Assembly: GCA_000695325.1 (NCBI GenBank)
Contig: AVPN01000018.1
Location: forward strand, 38,201 to 66,883
Direction: 5' to 3'
DNA from: Pleurobrachia bachei
Lineage: Eukaryota > Ctenophora > Tentaculata > Cydippida > Pleurobrachiidae
DNA: 28,683 bases
Positions 1 to 12,297 of this stretch are shown piece after piece. A program made the position numbers and the translations under genes. The notes under the pieces were generated by a model that was given only the letters and a program-made list of their open reading frames with translations, was not told where the DNA came from and made no database searches. Within the stretch, counting starts at the first letter, position 1. Each line of letters opens with the position of its first letter.

Positions 1-3000
1 CACTATGCTGCAATCGCAGACACTGCCAATGCTACCAACTACCTCCTCAGTGCAGGAGCTGATCCGAGAACTCTCAATCGATCGGTGAGTTAGGAAGAGA
101 CAGAGAGTGAGATAAAAAATAGAGAATGCAGAGAGACAGAGGGAGAAAATGGAGAATGTAGAGTGGAAATAATAAGTCTCTTTTGACACGCGAATGGAAA
201 GTAACAATGCTTGCTAACTTTCACACACTCCCCACCACAGGGAGAATCTCCATTACATTGGGCCGCAGAGAAAGGATCGGTGGAGAACATCAAGGCGCTC
301 GTTGGACATGGATACGCAGAATATTTTGAAAACAAGGAACCCACTATCATTGATCCTACTCGAAGGGTTGACATTGGGTTGGTGCGTGCTGTAGCTGTAG
401 AGGCTGCCAAGTATAGAAAGAAAACCAGCGCTGCAGATGACAATGAAGACGAGGAGGAGGATTATGCTGCCAAAATGAGAGAGGCCCTTGTCAAAAAGGA
501 GGGTGTGTCAGGTATGGACAAGGCAGCCCTTAAAGGAGTTAGAATGTCTTGTACCCCGCTCGTTTTGGCCGTTATGAATGGACACCACCAGGCAGTGGAG
601 ACACTACTAAAACTAGGCGCTAATCCCAACAAGGGGACCTCAGCCTCAGTAAGGAGAATGTTCCCTATCAACCTGGCTGCAATGTATGGGCATCTGGGAA
701 TTCTGAAAACCCTTGTCTTGTACGGGGGTAAAGTGAGGTCAAAGGACCGACATGGGTTGTTAGCATTCCATCACGCCGCTAAATACAACCAAATGCATTG
801 CCTCAGCTGGTTAGCTGCCCACACTATCGCAGATGCCAATGTAGGCGACAGTTCGGGTAACACCGCTCTACACTACGCATGTGCAGAGGGGTATCTTCCA
901 ATGGTACAGTACCTTGTAGAGGAGCTCCATGTGGATCCCGGGAAGACTAACGACTGGGGCATGTGCCCCTTTGAGGTGGCCATCCTGAGGAACCAAATGG
1001 GGGTAATGAGGTGGTTGGTGGAGAACTGTAATGTGGATCTGAACTTTAGGGATAGTTCTGGTGCTACATACCTGATGAAGTTGTGTACTCAGACCTGTTC
1101 AGATATGATTCAGGAGACGCTCACTTTCTACCTTGAGCAACAAGGAGTGGATGTAGCTGCAGTGGATAATAATGGATGTGGGGTCCTTCACTACTTGGCT
1201 TGTCAGCGCTCTGGTGCTACATACGAGTTTTATGATAACCTCCTGACGGATTTACTTTCCCGAGGTTTGGATATCAATGCTCTCTCTACCAAGGGACAGA
1301 GTCCTCTCAGTACCGCTGTACAGCAGGAAAATAACGCCAACAAGGATCTAATTAGAGCGTTCATCAAGCATGGTTCCAACGTTGAAGGGGTCAAGTTAGA
1401 AAAGAGGAACATGTTGACATATTACATCGATAGGACAAGTAAAGCGGGTGTGGATATCATTCAGACCATGATTGAAACAGTCCCAACAGAGACACTGAAA
1501 CGGTTTGCTTTGGAGAGGAATTGTAATGGTTCAAACGCCATCACTCTCGCTGGTTTGAGATGTTTCAAGACCAAAAGAGGATCCCAGCCAGGTAAAGAAG
1601 ACAGGGAACTCGCGTGGAGTGTTCTGGAGTTACTCCGAAATGAACCCTTCAACTGTGATATAAACGATGCAGTGGGGGAGAGATTGATTGGGGAAGATGC
1701 TGTTTGTAAATGTAACTCTGAGACAAGATCCGGCGAGGTGTATCATTTTTCAAGTTGTCCCTTGTACCAATACACAGAGTGGGGAACCCTCAGACTACTC
1801 AACATAGCTATGAAGTTTGGAACTGAACAGCAGATTGATAGGGTTCTAAAGATGGGTCCTGATGTCAACTTTGCAGATGTCAGTGGGATGTATCCGTTAC
1901 ACTATGCCATTAAGGCAGGTAAACTGGATCTTATCTCCAAGTTGATTACAGCTGGTGCAGTTGTTGATATTCTACCAAATCCGGGGGAATGTAGGAATAA
2001 TGATCATGTTAATGTTCCTTGTCTTGTCCTGGCGGCATCACACCACATTAACGCAGTAGAACCGCTTATTGCAGCGGGTGGTTGTATCTTTGCCACAGCC
2101 CCTGATGGTCGGGATCTGTTACATCATATTGTTAGCAGTCAGGACAACTTTACACAACGGATAGCCATTCTGGAACAGGTTCTACCTGCTATTGAGAATG
2201 TCAACAAGGCTGATAATAATGGAAACACCTATCTTCATCACGCTGTTCAGGGTGTTGATACAGGAAGTGATATCTCAATTGAGATCATCTCTGCTCTCCT
2301 CCTCCGTGGAGCAGACCCTAACTTGACCAACAAAAAGGGCCAGACACCGCTTCATTTTGCGTTTATCAGGCCGAATATGTCTGCTAGTTTCAGTGATCCT
2401 ATCGAGATTGTGAGCATGTTGACCCAGGAGATGTCCCAGGTGATGATAACCCAGCCTGACAACTGGAACCACTTCTCCGCTCTACACCTCAGTGCACGGA
2501 GGGGAGGCAGTGTGTCCTCTACCCACCTGATCTCCAAAGGCTGCAAGATCGACCAGTTGGACTATATGGGCAACACACCTCTGTGTCATGCGGTCATGAA
2601 CAACCATCAGAGTTGTTCCCTCATGCTGATTGAGAAGGGGGCTGACCCTAATAGGGATGTTGTGTTTCCCATGTACAGGCACGCAGATGAGGGTGAGAAA
2701 GAGAGGAAGCAGGAAGTAAGAGAGAAGGAGGAACCGCCACTAAAGTGGGCACCGCTCGAGGAGAAGAGGCTTGTTGCAACCATTACTTCACAGACAAATA
2801 ACGGTCTGCTCTACTATTCCATAAGTTATGGGTGGCAGGGCGTGGTGTTTAAGCTTGTTGACTTGATTGGATCATCCTTCATACCTATAGAAGCTGCGCT
2901 CAAACTACACAAACTAAATCTAGTTATTACTCTCATTCTAAAGTTTGGTAGGGCTCTAAAGACCGAGGAAACAAACGAAAAAGGACAATCTTTGGTACAT

Positions 3001-5592
3001 TTGCTGTGCCTGACAAAGTCTGCTGACGAACCGTTGCAGGTCAGAATACTACAGTTGTTGAAAAGATTAAACTTTGATCTCTCAGCTCGAGATGTCCACA
3101 ATTGCACCCCGCTTCACTATGCTTGTCTGAACTGGAAAATGGATGTGGCTAAAATTCTCGTGGAGGGAAAGGAAAACATCAACAATGAGGATTGTTTCAA
3201 ACGAACACCCGTCTGTGCATTATTCTGGAATAACACCCCGACCGTTGATAGCCTCAAGGCCCTTCAGGAACAAACATCAGTTTCATTCGACAGTCTGTGT
3301 GATTTTAACATCCAGGAGTCGGGAAATCACCTCTTTGACTACAGTTTCCCGACCAGTCGATCTGACTACTTCAACACTTTCAGCAAACAATACTCCATAC
3401 TTGGGAAGATGGTGATTGAGGGAGAGACGGAGATGGTTGAGTTCATTTCCACACATTCCTCAATCTCCCTCCCTGATTCTGATGGCATGACTCCTCTAAT
3501 GTACGCTGCAAAGCTACACAAGTTCAAGATCTTCACAGTTCTGCTAAATAAAGTGAAATCAAGCTCTGATCTTCTTCTTCAAAACAATGAAGGTGACTCT
3601 GTACTGAGTTTTCTGGTCAGGCTGTACCCTGATGTTGAGCTCACTGACCACACCGTTCTCAAGGATTTTGTGAAGGTACTGAAGAAGAATAATATCCTGA
3701 AGAAAGCCAGGGAATTGAAGAATATCCGCGGAGTGAGCCCGGTTGATGAGTGTCTGCTGAAACCTCGTTACCTCTCCATACTGGGTGTCAAGCCGACCCA
3801 TGTACAGGATGTTTCCATGAGTGTTTCCACTGAGCGACCTAACTTTGCCGAGGATAGTCGGGTGTTCATGGAAAATTTCACTAAAACGTGCGCCCCGGAG
3901 AAATCCGCGGAGGGTATCGCGGTTCCTGATGAGAATCTCAGCTTCAAATCTGAGGGCGAGGTAGTAAAGGACTCAACGAACGGCCAGTTTTATGACATCT
4001 TGATGACGAAGGTGGACGTTGGGATTAATTCAAAATACGGGTTGTACAGTTTCTACAAGATGCAGATTGTAAAGAATCTGGGTAAGGGGATCTACGTGCT
4101 ATTGACACGGTGGGGAAGGATTGGGGATGACGGTCAGCACCAGGAAACCCCATTTCCCACCTTCGAAGAGTGTTTAGCAGAGTTTTGTAAGGTTTTCAAA
4201 GCCAAGACGAAGAACGAGTACAAGGAAATTGCGAGTTTTGTGAGTCATCGTGGCAAGTACCGGCTCGTTCCCCGGACTTTTAGATATAAAGATCAGTACA
4301 AATTGGTGGAGTATGACTTCAAGAAAGATACTCATCCTTCAAACATGAACAGGAAGGTGTTCGATGCTCTACTTGAGGCATGCAATCCTGACTACATGTC
4401 AAACATCATGAAGGATGAATTAAAGTTAAATGTAACTGGATCTCCCTTTGGGTTCCCCACCGAGGAGAGTCTTGCGAAGGCGGAGGATATCTTGAAAGAG
4501 ATCGAGAAGCTGAATGATGAAAAAGATGGTTTGGAAGAGCTAGAGACTAAGACTGCAGAGATCGACAAGAAATACTTCGAGGTAGAACAGAAGATTTATG
4601 ATTTGTCCAATGAGCTCCATTTCTACATTCCCCAAGAAGGGCACTCAGTGACCCGGGTGCAAGCCATCAGCAGTGAATATTCTCTGGATGAGTGGAAGGA
4701 AAAACTGCAGCACATTCGGGATATTGAGATAATTAACCGGATTATGGCGGGCTCCCAAAGGGCTCCAGAGAAACTCCATCCTGTCGAGTACATGTACAGG
4801 AGTTTGGGGTGTGGAATTGAAGCCCTGGAAAGACACGACAGTAGGGTTCAGTACCTGTTAAAGAACATACACGCAACGAACAAGCTCTATACCATCCGAA
4901 ACATCTTCAAGATCAACCCCGAGTTACCTGACGATCGGAAGGGTGTTGGTAAGCGAGTTCTTCTTTTCCACGGCGTGGAGACCAGCGGGATTCTCAGCAT
5001 TCTGAAAAGGGGCCTCTTGATCGCTCCTCATGGCAAGGCATTTGGAAGCAGGTTTGGGGAAGGGGTCTACTTTAGTGATAACTTCGCCAAGGCGTACTTG
5101 TATACCCGGGGAAGAAAGTACAGGTACGTGGTGGTGGCAAGTGTGGATCTGGGTAACGTGTTTGTTAATATTGAGTATGAAGACAGGCGACACAATGAAT
5201 CAATGCCGGAGACAGGTGTTGATACCCAGCACGTGCAAGGGACGGCTGCACAATACCCAGGGAAGTACGAGATTAGCATGGGTGGGTCAACTCTCAATTT
5301 GGGCCGGTTCTGGCCCCTCAAGACCATCCACACAAAGCTGAGGGAAGATAAGAAGCAGGAGGAGGACCCGGATTACGTACCCATTGAGATCGAGGAAGAA
5401 TCAAGCGAGGGAGAGGAGGAGGATGGGAGTTACTCCACTGCTAGTGAGTGCCATGATACATCTGAGAAGGAGGATGATGGGGCAGAGGGTGAGAAGAAGA
5501 TTCAGTATAGCTGGCTAGATGAATATAGTGAGTTTGTGGTGAAAGATCCCGCTAATATTCGACTGGAATACTTGGTACAGGTTGGACAGTAA
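1..5592 (+). CDS. Ankyrin-repeat WGR-domain poly(ADP-ribose) polymerase, 5' end missing
   Basis: Exon 1 (1-84, cut by the window edge) joins exon 2 (241-5592) in phase through a GTGAGT...CCACCACAG intron. The protein starts with about 20 degenerate ankyrin repeats (for example GNTALHYACAEGYLPMVQYL). A WGR domain follows at about 3970-4270 (RWGRIGDDGQ), then a PARP regulatory helical region at about 4340-4830 and a catalytic ADP-ribosyltransferase domain at about 4900-5580. The H-Y-E triad is present: His 4969-4971 (LLFHGV), Tyr 5068-5070 (GEGVYFSDNF) and Glu 5530-5532 (YSEFVV). Poly- rather than mono-ADP-ribosylation from NAD+ is therefore likely, as in PARP1 and tankyrase. The architecture recalls nematode PME-5. 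WGR domains of nuclear PARPs sense DNA breaks, so a nuclear role is inferred. Exon 2 is unusually long (5.35 kb). An acidic insert (about 5350-5510) lies just before the catalytic Glu strand. Stop TAA is at 5590, with a possible ATTAAA poly(A) signal at 5739. Confidence 0.93.
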
Positions 5593-5949
5593 CTGTGGTA
5601 ACCATGGTAACTATAGGTCGGACGGTAACGCATTGTGCTGAGTACCCTAATTGGTCGTTGGAAACTTCTATTGTGTACAAAAGTTTTAGTGTGATTAGTT
5701 ACGTGTCTGTGTATCAACCTGATTCATCCTGATATTTTATTAAACTTTTTACATCTGTTTTATGTTCAAAAGAGTGTGTGTATGTGATTTAGTTTTTTGT
5801 TGTCAGAAAATGTGTATAGAATTTTAGTTTGAAAAGTTTGAATTATCTTGAAAAAGTTTTGTGCTGTTTATCAAGGTCTCGTTTATTTCTTTTCATAACC
5901 TGTCGAATCTCTATAACTCCACTCTATACCTCTCTAGCGAAATGTAAGG
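5593..5949 (+). other. 3'UTR of the PARP gene and spacer to the BPI-like gene
   Basis: No coding potential is seen. ATTAAA at 5739-5744 is the only good poly(A) signal. The spacer ends in a pyrimidine-rich tract with AG at 5936-5937, 12 bases before the next ATG. Confidence 0.6.
5936..5949 (+). promoter_or_regulatory. Acceptor-like site before the BPI-like gene
   Basis: TACCTCTCTAG followed 12 bases later by the ATG. Candidate trans-splice or 5'UTR-intron acceptor. Confidence 0.5.
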
Positions 5950-8900
5950 ATGTTGTTTCTAATCGCCCTCCTACTCCTACATTCCTCTAATGCGCAATGG
6001 GAGTCAGCATTACCGGGGTTCCGCTTTCAAGTGACACAAAAAGGAGTTGATTATGGTAGGTTACACCCCTAGTACAACAAACAACATGCACGTTCCTAGT
6101 TATGAGTGAATTTCAAACACAACATAGAGACGTCATCTTTTCACCAAACTTTTGATTGGACACCAAGGAGTGTAGTAATAAGCAATGGGTTTAGACATTA
6201 TTCCAACTTTCGTTTTTGTGCACCTCTCACGGACCATAACGTTCTTCCTCCAGGCAAGAAGGTTGTCCTTCCTATTCTGACGGACAGTATTAAAACGGCC
6301 TCCATCCCGGACTGGTCGGGTCGAGTGGACACCCCGTTAGGACACCTCAATGTTAGATTGTACAGGTGAGAGATGTATCCATGTTAGATTTTACAGGTAA
6401 AGGTGAGAGAGATATCCGAAATAATCGATGCGATAATTGGTAAATTGTGAAAGTGTAATCTGTTATGAGTAATGACTCCACTGTTGATTTAACCAGTTTA
6501 ACCCTCTAATAGCTGTGTTTCAGTATCAAGATAAAATCGGTTGATATCTCTAACACAAACGTAAAAGTAGTACCCTCCTCGAACATTGATGTGACCATTA
6601 GTGGCGGATCAATCTCGGTATGACTATGTGTTAGGCTTGTTATGTTCTAACCCTCCTTTACATTTGCGTGTTTTGCGGGCGGTGAGCACGATACAGAATC
6701 TAGCTATTAGGCAAGTGTTAGACCACATTATTTCGATATCATACAAAGTTACGCCACGAAATCTCAACCCACTTCCAGTTCCTTTGTTAACAGTACATGT
6801 TCTCTCAGATGAAAGCGAATTGGCATTATGAGGAGGAATCCTGGCCGCATATCTCCGATGGTGGTTCTGTAGACATGGCAGCCAATGGAATCACCCTGAC
6901 ATTGGACATTCTTGTTGGTACGACATTTCTTTCAGCCATTGTAAATTGGGTGAATCTAGCTGGAGTCAGTTTTACTGTGTAAATTGAGCAGCATGCGCGA
7001 TGTTACAGTCAGTGCCTGACAAGCTTTCCCTCACCTCATCCAACCCCCTCCCTAGGTTCTACCTCAAAGGGAGAGCCCCACATTACGGCTCAGCATTGCT
7101 CCTTTCACATTGGAAAACTGGATGTGACATTTCACGGTGGTGCTAGTTTTCTGTACAATCTGTTCAGTAGCCAGATAGGGGGCAGCATTAAGGACGCTCT
7201 AGACACACAGGTATTGGAAGGGAGAGAGAGGGAGAACAATGAAATAGTGTTTATTTAGGAGTGTAGACGACTCGGAGATTTATTTCAGGAAAGGTAATAC
7301 GGGGAGAGAGAACAGAGTGACACCATATATATTTAGAGAGGGTGTGGTAGAATGACTGATTTCACAAGTCTGCAATGTCTAGGTGTGTCCGCTGGTAGTT
7401 AACGAGCTCAATGGGGATCTAAACGACGAACTGAACACCCTCGATCTACATACAACTATTGATGATTTCTGTTATATCGACTATACCCTCATTCAGCCCC
7501 CATTTGTTGTTGATAATGCCATCTTTATCAATGGAAAAGGTAACTATTATTTTTATTATAACGTGCCTAATAATTTAATCTGATGTCCTAATAATAATCA
7601 CTTGTATATAACTCTGTATCTAAATCTGTCCTCTCCCCTCAAGGTGAGATCTACTCAAGATCAGATCCGAGGGAGTGCCCATCACCCAAACAGGAGCTGC
7701 CTGACACCGTAGGATCTAGGATGGTGACACTGTGGGTGACGGAGTATATGTTAAACACCGCCGGGTGGGCCTACAAGGATTCAGGCTTCCTTCAGTATAA
7801 CCTTACTAACAAAGACGTAGGTGTGGGGAAGTCTCTCTTAGATTTGTGCAATCGTAGTTTCAAAACAAGTTTTTTGCACGTCCCTGTAAGGGCAAATCTA
7901 TATTATTCTCTAATATCTACATGTTGCCCATCCGTGATCTTTATAAAGAATATATTTTTGGGTATTTGGGTAAGATTATAGTGTCCCAGGTCCCTGATTC
8001 TCTGTTTTCTCTAGCGCTTTCCGGTACACACCGGACCTGGTAATGAAATTACCCCTCTTATCTGTTATTATTGCAATAAATGGGGTGACTTCCTAACCAA
8101 ACACCGAACCTCGTGTGTTTCACACCACTGGTAAGAAAAGAGATACTCAACCTCTACTATTTCAGATCCCCTCTGCAGTGCCAATTAAGTTGAACACCAA
8201 CTACTTCAAGTTCTTTGTTCCAGAACTGCACCAGGTCTACCCAGATCAGGATTTGGTGCTATGGATTGAAGTTACTAAACCTGTCCTCTTTCACATTGAC
8301 CCACAAGGTTGGTTCTGTATGAAATGTTAGTTGTGAATGTAGACAATCTTAATTGTCATCACTGACTAAATAATCTTGCTGAATTGCATAAGAGATACTT
8401 ATCATACTCTATGATCAGAAACTAGAAATGCAATAACCAACCCCCGCATCATCCCCCAGGAGTGAGTGGTAGGGCAGAAGGAATAGTGACATGGTTTGTG
8501 AAGAATCCAGACACAGAACACCTTACTACTGCCTTTGTGGTCAATGCCCAGGTGGACCTATGTGTAAATGTCAGTGTCCATCTTGGTCAACAGAGCATGA
8601 TCTGGCTTGATGTTGTGACACTGGAGTAAGTAATTAACTAATCATATAATTAATTGAGTAATTAATTGAGTAATTGATTAATTAATTGACGTACTGCTGT
8701 AATTGTTCTCGTTAATTGATAACTTCCTCAGGCCGGAGGTACAATTAAAGAGCAGTAATATTGGTAACATAAGCGTATCGAGATTGGAAACTTTTGTAAA
8801 GTTTTGCAGATCACTCTTGGTTCCTTTTGCAAATTCCTTCCTCAAAAACGGACTTCCTCTGCCAGCATTTGATAACATCATGTTTTCTGGATTCGATTTC

Positions 8901-9214
8901 TCTCTGCAAAAGGTAAATCACAGAAAATAGTCTCAGCGATAGATTTCACACAATTATTTTTACCATCCTTTTTTAGACTAAAACTCCCACTCTCATCTCC
9001 CTTTTTGTTACCGAAAAACTTCCCCTCTCATTTCCCTAAAACTATATTTACCCAGGGATATTTTGTTATTCACACTGATGTGCAGTACACGCCTTCACTA
9101 ACTGGAGATGTAAGAGGTACCAACCATACTCTTTTTGATCCCGATACTTTCACTTGTCGAGTTCAACGACCTGACATCTTTGGATCTATTCTAAAGGTCC
9201 TTGAAATGATATAA
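5950..9214 (+). CDS. Secreted BPI/LBP-family lipid-binding protein
   Basis: Eleven exons with GT-AG borders join in phase to 517 residues: 5950-6055, 6254-6365, 6524-6617, 6809-6917, 7056-7210, 7383-7539, 7644-7816, 8166-8307, 8460-8625, 8732-8912, 9056-9214. The protein opens with a clear signal peptide (MLFLIALLLLHSSNA). BPI-family signatures run the whole length: the N-terminal QVTQKGVDYG (compare ISQKGLDYA in BPI), IPDWSG, FNTAG-like MLNTAGW, SSNIGNI and FLKNGLPLP. Cys155 and Cys194 are spaced like the conserved disulfide of human BPI. Both halves of the two-barrel BPI fold are present and the length is normal for the family. Family members bind lipopolysaccharide or other lipids outside the cell; an innate-immune role is likely but inferred. 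The start is chosen because it gives the signal peptide and lies 12 bases after an acceptor-like AG. Confidence 0.93.
8636..8700. repeat. AT-rich short repeat (TAATTAATTGAG-like)
   Basis: Short tandem units of the type TAATTAATTGAG lie in intron 9 of the BPI-like gene. They look like simple-sequence expansion with no coding content. Confidence 0.6.
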
Positions 9215-9671
9215 TGGAAGAAAAGAATTGAACTAAAAGTTTTGTATTTTCTTACATCTTGATGAACTCAAATTGATTTTAGTTTTTTTGAAGGATTATT
9301 GTGATTTTTAATGCAGGAAAAGGTGTGAGTTTTCTAGAATTTCTATTTTTATGATTTGTTGAATTGTTTTGATATGTCGGGTCTGTGTGTGCCCATTTAA
9401 AAGTGTTTTAATTACTGCATCTAAATAGCAGTTGTTTTACTGTTTTGCATACTAACATCCTTTAAAACCACTGATATGATATAAGTCCAATCTCCCCGAT
9501 CCTATCCCTCCTATCCCTTAGTCGGGTACTTTATTTTTCTAACCAATATCTATTTCTAAAAGACCCCCCCCCAGTGTCACCAACCTTTACAAACTCTCAA
9601 CCCCCAGGCCACAGTATCAACTATCACCTTAACAAACTCTCCACCCCCTCCTATTTTAGCTCCAACCCACC
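9215..9671 (+). other. Spacer between the BPI-like and ING genes
   Basis: No gene is seen. It is AT-rich at first, then C-rich from about 9565. It holds two copies of an AACAAACTCTC-like motif (about 9588 and 9630) and ends in a pyrimidine tract with AG at 9658-9659. Confidence 0.5.
9658..9671 (+). promoter_or_regulatory. Acceptor-like site before ING
   Basis: CCCCCTCCTATTTTAG followed 12 bases later by the ATG. Confidence 0.5.
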
Positions 9672-10574
9672 ATGTATGATATCGGTATGGAATCCTCAAC
9701 AGAGTCCACAGTCAGCAGCGAGAGTGAGTTGAGTAACGAGAGCAGTACCCCCTCCTTTCTACCCTCCTCCTACATCAAAACCTACATGTCAACCGTCCAG
9801 CACACCCCTGACTCTGTAATGAGAGAGGTCACACGAATCATGGAGCTGGATGTCAAAGTTCAGAGGCAGCTCCGGGAGATTGACCAAATTAAACACACCA
9901 TGAAAACGACGGGCCACACCCGGGCTGAGCTGAGAGAGGACATCCAGCAAGTAAAGAGCAGGTTGGATAGAGTCCTACTATTAGAAGAGATGAAGAGTGA
10001 TTGTGTGAGGGTGATCCAGGGACTGATAGAGCAGGCCGGGGGTGCACTGGACGAGGATCAAATGCAGTTGTTACAACTGAAAATCCTTGATACAGACACT
10101 CCCTCTCCGATCTGTTCAAATAATGAGGACCAGGGTGAGGATTCTCCTGCGATCGCAGAAGATGACGATGACAATAGTAGTGGTGTTAGGAAGTTAACAA
10201 AACGGACCTCCAGTTCAGCATCCCGCGGTCGAGGTGGTGGAGGAGGAGGGGGAAGAAGGTCAGTTCAGAGGAATCTTGTGAAAGATAATGAAGATGAAGA
10301 TTCATCAGCTAGTAGACCTGCTAGTACCAGGAAGAAACCGGCACGGAAACGCAGAGAGAGGAAGAGCTCACCCACGCCCCCTGAACTAGATCCACCAGAC
10401 TCGGATGAACCCCGGTATTGTTCTTGCAATGAGGTATCTTATGGAGAGATGATCGGTTGTGACAATAACTCATGCCCCATTGAGTGGTTCCATTTCCGAT
10501 GTGTTAATCTCACTGCCAAGCCCAAGGGAAAGTGGTTTTGTCCAAACTGTAGTACAGAGAAGAAGAAGAGCTGA
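9672..10574 (+). CDS. ING: ING1/ING2-type PHD-finger chromatin reader
   Basis: A single exon of 300 residues. The N-terminal part (about 30-130) is the helical ING domain that binds histone-modifying complexes ([17 protein letters not shown]). The middle is an acidic, then basic Ser/Gly/Arg linker (nuclear localisation likely). The C-terminal PHD finger (about 247-294) has all eight zinc ligands: C250, C252, C263, C268, H274, C277, C290, C293. It is nearly identical to the human ING1/2 finger ([28 protein letters not shown]). The residues that read H3K4me3 in ING2 (Tyr215, Met226, Asp230, Trp238) correspond to Tyr249, Met260, Asp264 and Trp272 and are conserved. It should link H3K4me3 to a histone deacetylase or acetyltransferase complex; ING1/2 proteins normally sit in Sin3/HDAC. 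The lack of introns is unusual beside its intron-rich neighbour. The ATG at 9672 follows an acceptor-like AG by 12 bases; a second Met is at residue 6. Confidence 0.95.
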   Translation: MYDIGMESSTESTVSSESELSNESSTPSFLPSSYIKTYMSTVQHTPDSVMREVTRIMELDVKVQRQLREIDQIKHTMKTTGHTRAELREDIQQVKSRLDRVLLLEEMKSDCVRVIQGLIEQAGGALDEDQMQLLQLKILDTDTPSPICSNNEDQGEDSPAIAEDDDDNSSGVRKLTKRTSSSASRGRGGGGGGGRRSVQRNLVKDNEDEDSSASRPASTRKKPARKRRERKSSPTPPELDPPDSDEPRYCSCNEVSYGEMIGCDNNSCPIEWFHFRCVNLTAKPKGKWFCPNCSTEKKKS

Positions 10575-10892
10575 GAGATACAAATATATTGAGGTGATAT
10601 GAGACTTTGGACATGTTAATTGCTCAGTTTTATTACTACCCAATTAACTGATTGGATATTTGATGTTGCTATATTGTGTTGCTCGAGGGTTGTATGACTA
10701 GTACTTCCCATATTTTATTACGTTTATTGTACAAGAGAAACAACTGTGTCGTTACCTCGCCCCCCTCCAAAACCCACTGAATCCCAAACAAGTCCCTGAG
10801 TTTGTACTTGTTCCAGTGTCCCACCCCACTATACAACACTAACAAACTCTCCCCACCTCTCCAGTTCAAATGTTGTAGTACTATGCCATGAC
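10575..10892 (+). other. ING 3'UTR and spacer to NADK2
   Basis: No gene is seen. The spacer contains CCAGTGTCCCACC and AACAAACTCTCC, which resemble the sequence before ING, and ends with CCACCTCTCCAG (AG 10863-10864). Confidence 0.5.
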
Positions 10893-11954
10893 ATGAAGAA
10901 TGTCTGCAGATCTCTCGCGGAGAAACTAGGCAGGAACCCTCGGAGGGTCCTCGTAGTACAAAAACGGACCCGACTTGTCAGAGAGACACTTAGACATCCC
11001 TGCTACTTAGAAAATCTCCGGAACCTTGGACGAGAGCAGGATGGTTTTGCGATCAAGACAAGGCACGATGTACATGAGGCTAATCTCGCTACAATTCTCA
11101 CCGAACTACGACAATATTTCCCTGAAGTCCGACTAGTTCACTCTGTCCAGGGAAGTGATCGGAGTTGGCCGGACTTGTTTGTATCAGCGGGGGGAGATGG
11201 GACATATCTGAATGTTGCTAGTCAGTTGGATGGTGGGCAACTCTTGGTGGGTCTAAACACCGATCCAGAGAGGTCCACGGGGTATCTTTGTGTCAGGTCT
11301 GAAACACAGGGCCATAACTTGAAGCACATTATTGGGCAGTTAGCGAGAGAGAAGTGTGCCTTCATAAACAGAACGAGAATCAGAGTGAAACTGACCTATC
11401 CGTGTATAGGACAATACACAGAGGTTGAGATACCACGGTTCGCCCTAAATGATATATACCTCGGTGAAACGTCGCCCACCCGGCTCAGCTACCTTGAACT
11501 ACAGATAGACAAGAATCCTCCGGAGAGACAGAAATCCTCTGGATTCGTGGTGTGTACAGGGTCTGGATCAACTGCCTGGGGTTACCATGTCAACCAACTA
11601 GACCCATACAGAACAGAGAAACTGGTGGATGTAATGGGGGAGGCGGGTCTCCTCTCTCGCTCCCTTACACCTGCAGATATGGAGTTAGTACTAAGGAAAT
11701 TCAATGAATCATATGTATTTGGAGCGGAGAGCGCTAAGATGAAATATATCACTCGGGAGGCGCTGCAGAATGATATTTTTAACACGACAAATACTCAGGG
11801 ATATTCGGATAACATAACGGTCAAGTCTCTCTGTTGGAACGGTAAAATTGTTATGGATGGGGTTCAGAGGAAGTTTAATTTTGATGACGGTGTTATTGCT
11901 AATTTGTCTACAGATCCGGGGGATAGTATCTGTTCCATTCGACATGTCGACTGA
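10893..11954 (+). CDS. NADK2: Mitochondrial-type NAD kinase 2
   Basis: A single exon of 353 residues. NAD kinases phosphorylate NAD+ to NADP+ with ATP; NADK2 is the mitochondrial form. The diagnostic GGDGT loop is at residues 100-104 (catalytic-site Asp102). It is followed by NTDPERSTG, close to human NADK2 (NTDPERSEG), the ALNDIYLGE strand, and KSSGFVVCTGSGSTAW, matching the KSSGLNLCTGTGSKAW region of human NADK2. The C-terminal half continues the family to FNFDDGVIANL. The length suits the catalytic core. The N-terminus is short but rich in Arg/Lys (KNVCRSLAEKLGRNPRR), so a short mitochondrial presequence is possible but not proven. An ATG at 10883 is followed at once by a stop in its own frame, so 10893 is the start. 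It may share a transcript with its neighbours. Confidence 0.93.
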   Translation: MKNVCRSLAEKLGRNPRRVLVVQKRTRLVRETLRHPCYLENLRNLGREQDGFAIKTRHDVHEANLATILTELRQYFPEVRLVHSVQGSDRSWPDLFVSAGGDGTYLNVASQLDGGQLLVGLNTDPERSTGYLCVRSETQGHNLKHIIGQLAREKCAFINRTRIRVKLTYPCIGQYTEVEIPRFALNDIYLGETSPTRLSYLELQIDKNPPERQKSSGFVVCTGSGSTAWGYHVNQLDPYRTEKLVDVMGEAGLLSRSLTPADMELVLRKFNESYVFGAESAKMKYITREALQNDIFNTTNTQGYSDNITVKSLCWNGKIVMDGVQRKFNFDDGVIANLSTDPGDSICSIRHVD

Positions 11955-12250
11955 GTAGGACAATATATGATATTCAGATGGTTTGCATGAACGCTTGCTG
12001 GAAGGTGATTTGAATTACAAATTCTGGGCTTGAACAGGATTTTAAAAATCTTCTTTAGTTGCTATCTCTATTTCTCTCTGGACTGAGCTTCAGATTCTTC
12101 GACACAGTGTTATATGCGTGTTTATAGCGGGTCTTTTTATAATCTAGGTGCTATAATATTATCTTAAATCAAAATACCTTCTCTATGCTAGAGTCTATCT
12201 AAATCGCTATTAAAATGGTAAACATATTGTTTTATTTAACACTCTGCACC

Positions 12251-12278
12251 AATAAAACCTCCTCTCCCTCTTAATAAA
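12251..12278 (+). terminator. Poly(A) signals of NADK2 (two AATAAA)
   Basis: Two AATAAA hexamers lie about 300 bases after the NADK2 stop codon, directly before the ATG101 acceptor-like site. Confidence 0.65.
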
Positions 12279-12297
12279 CCCTTTATCCCTACTATCT

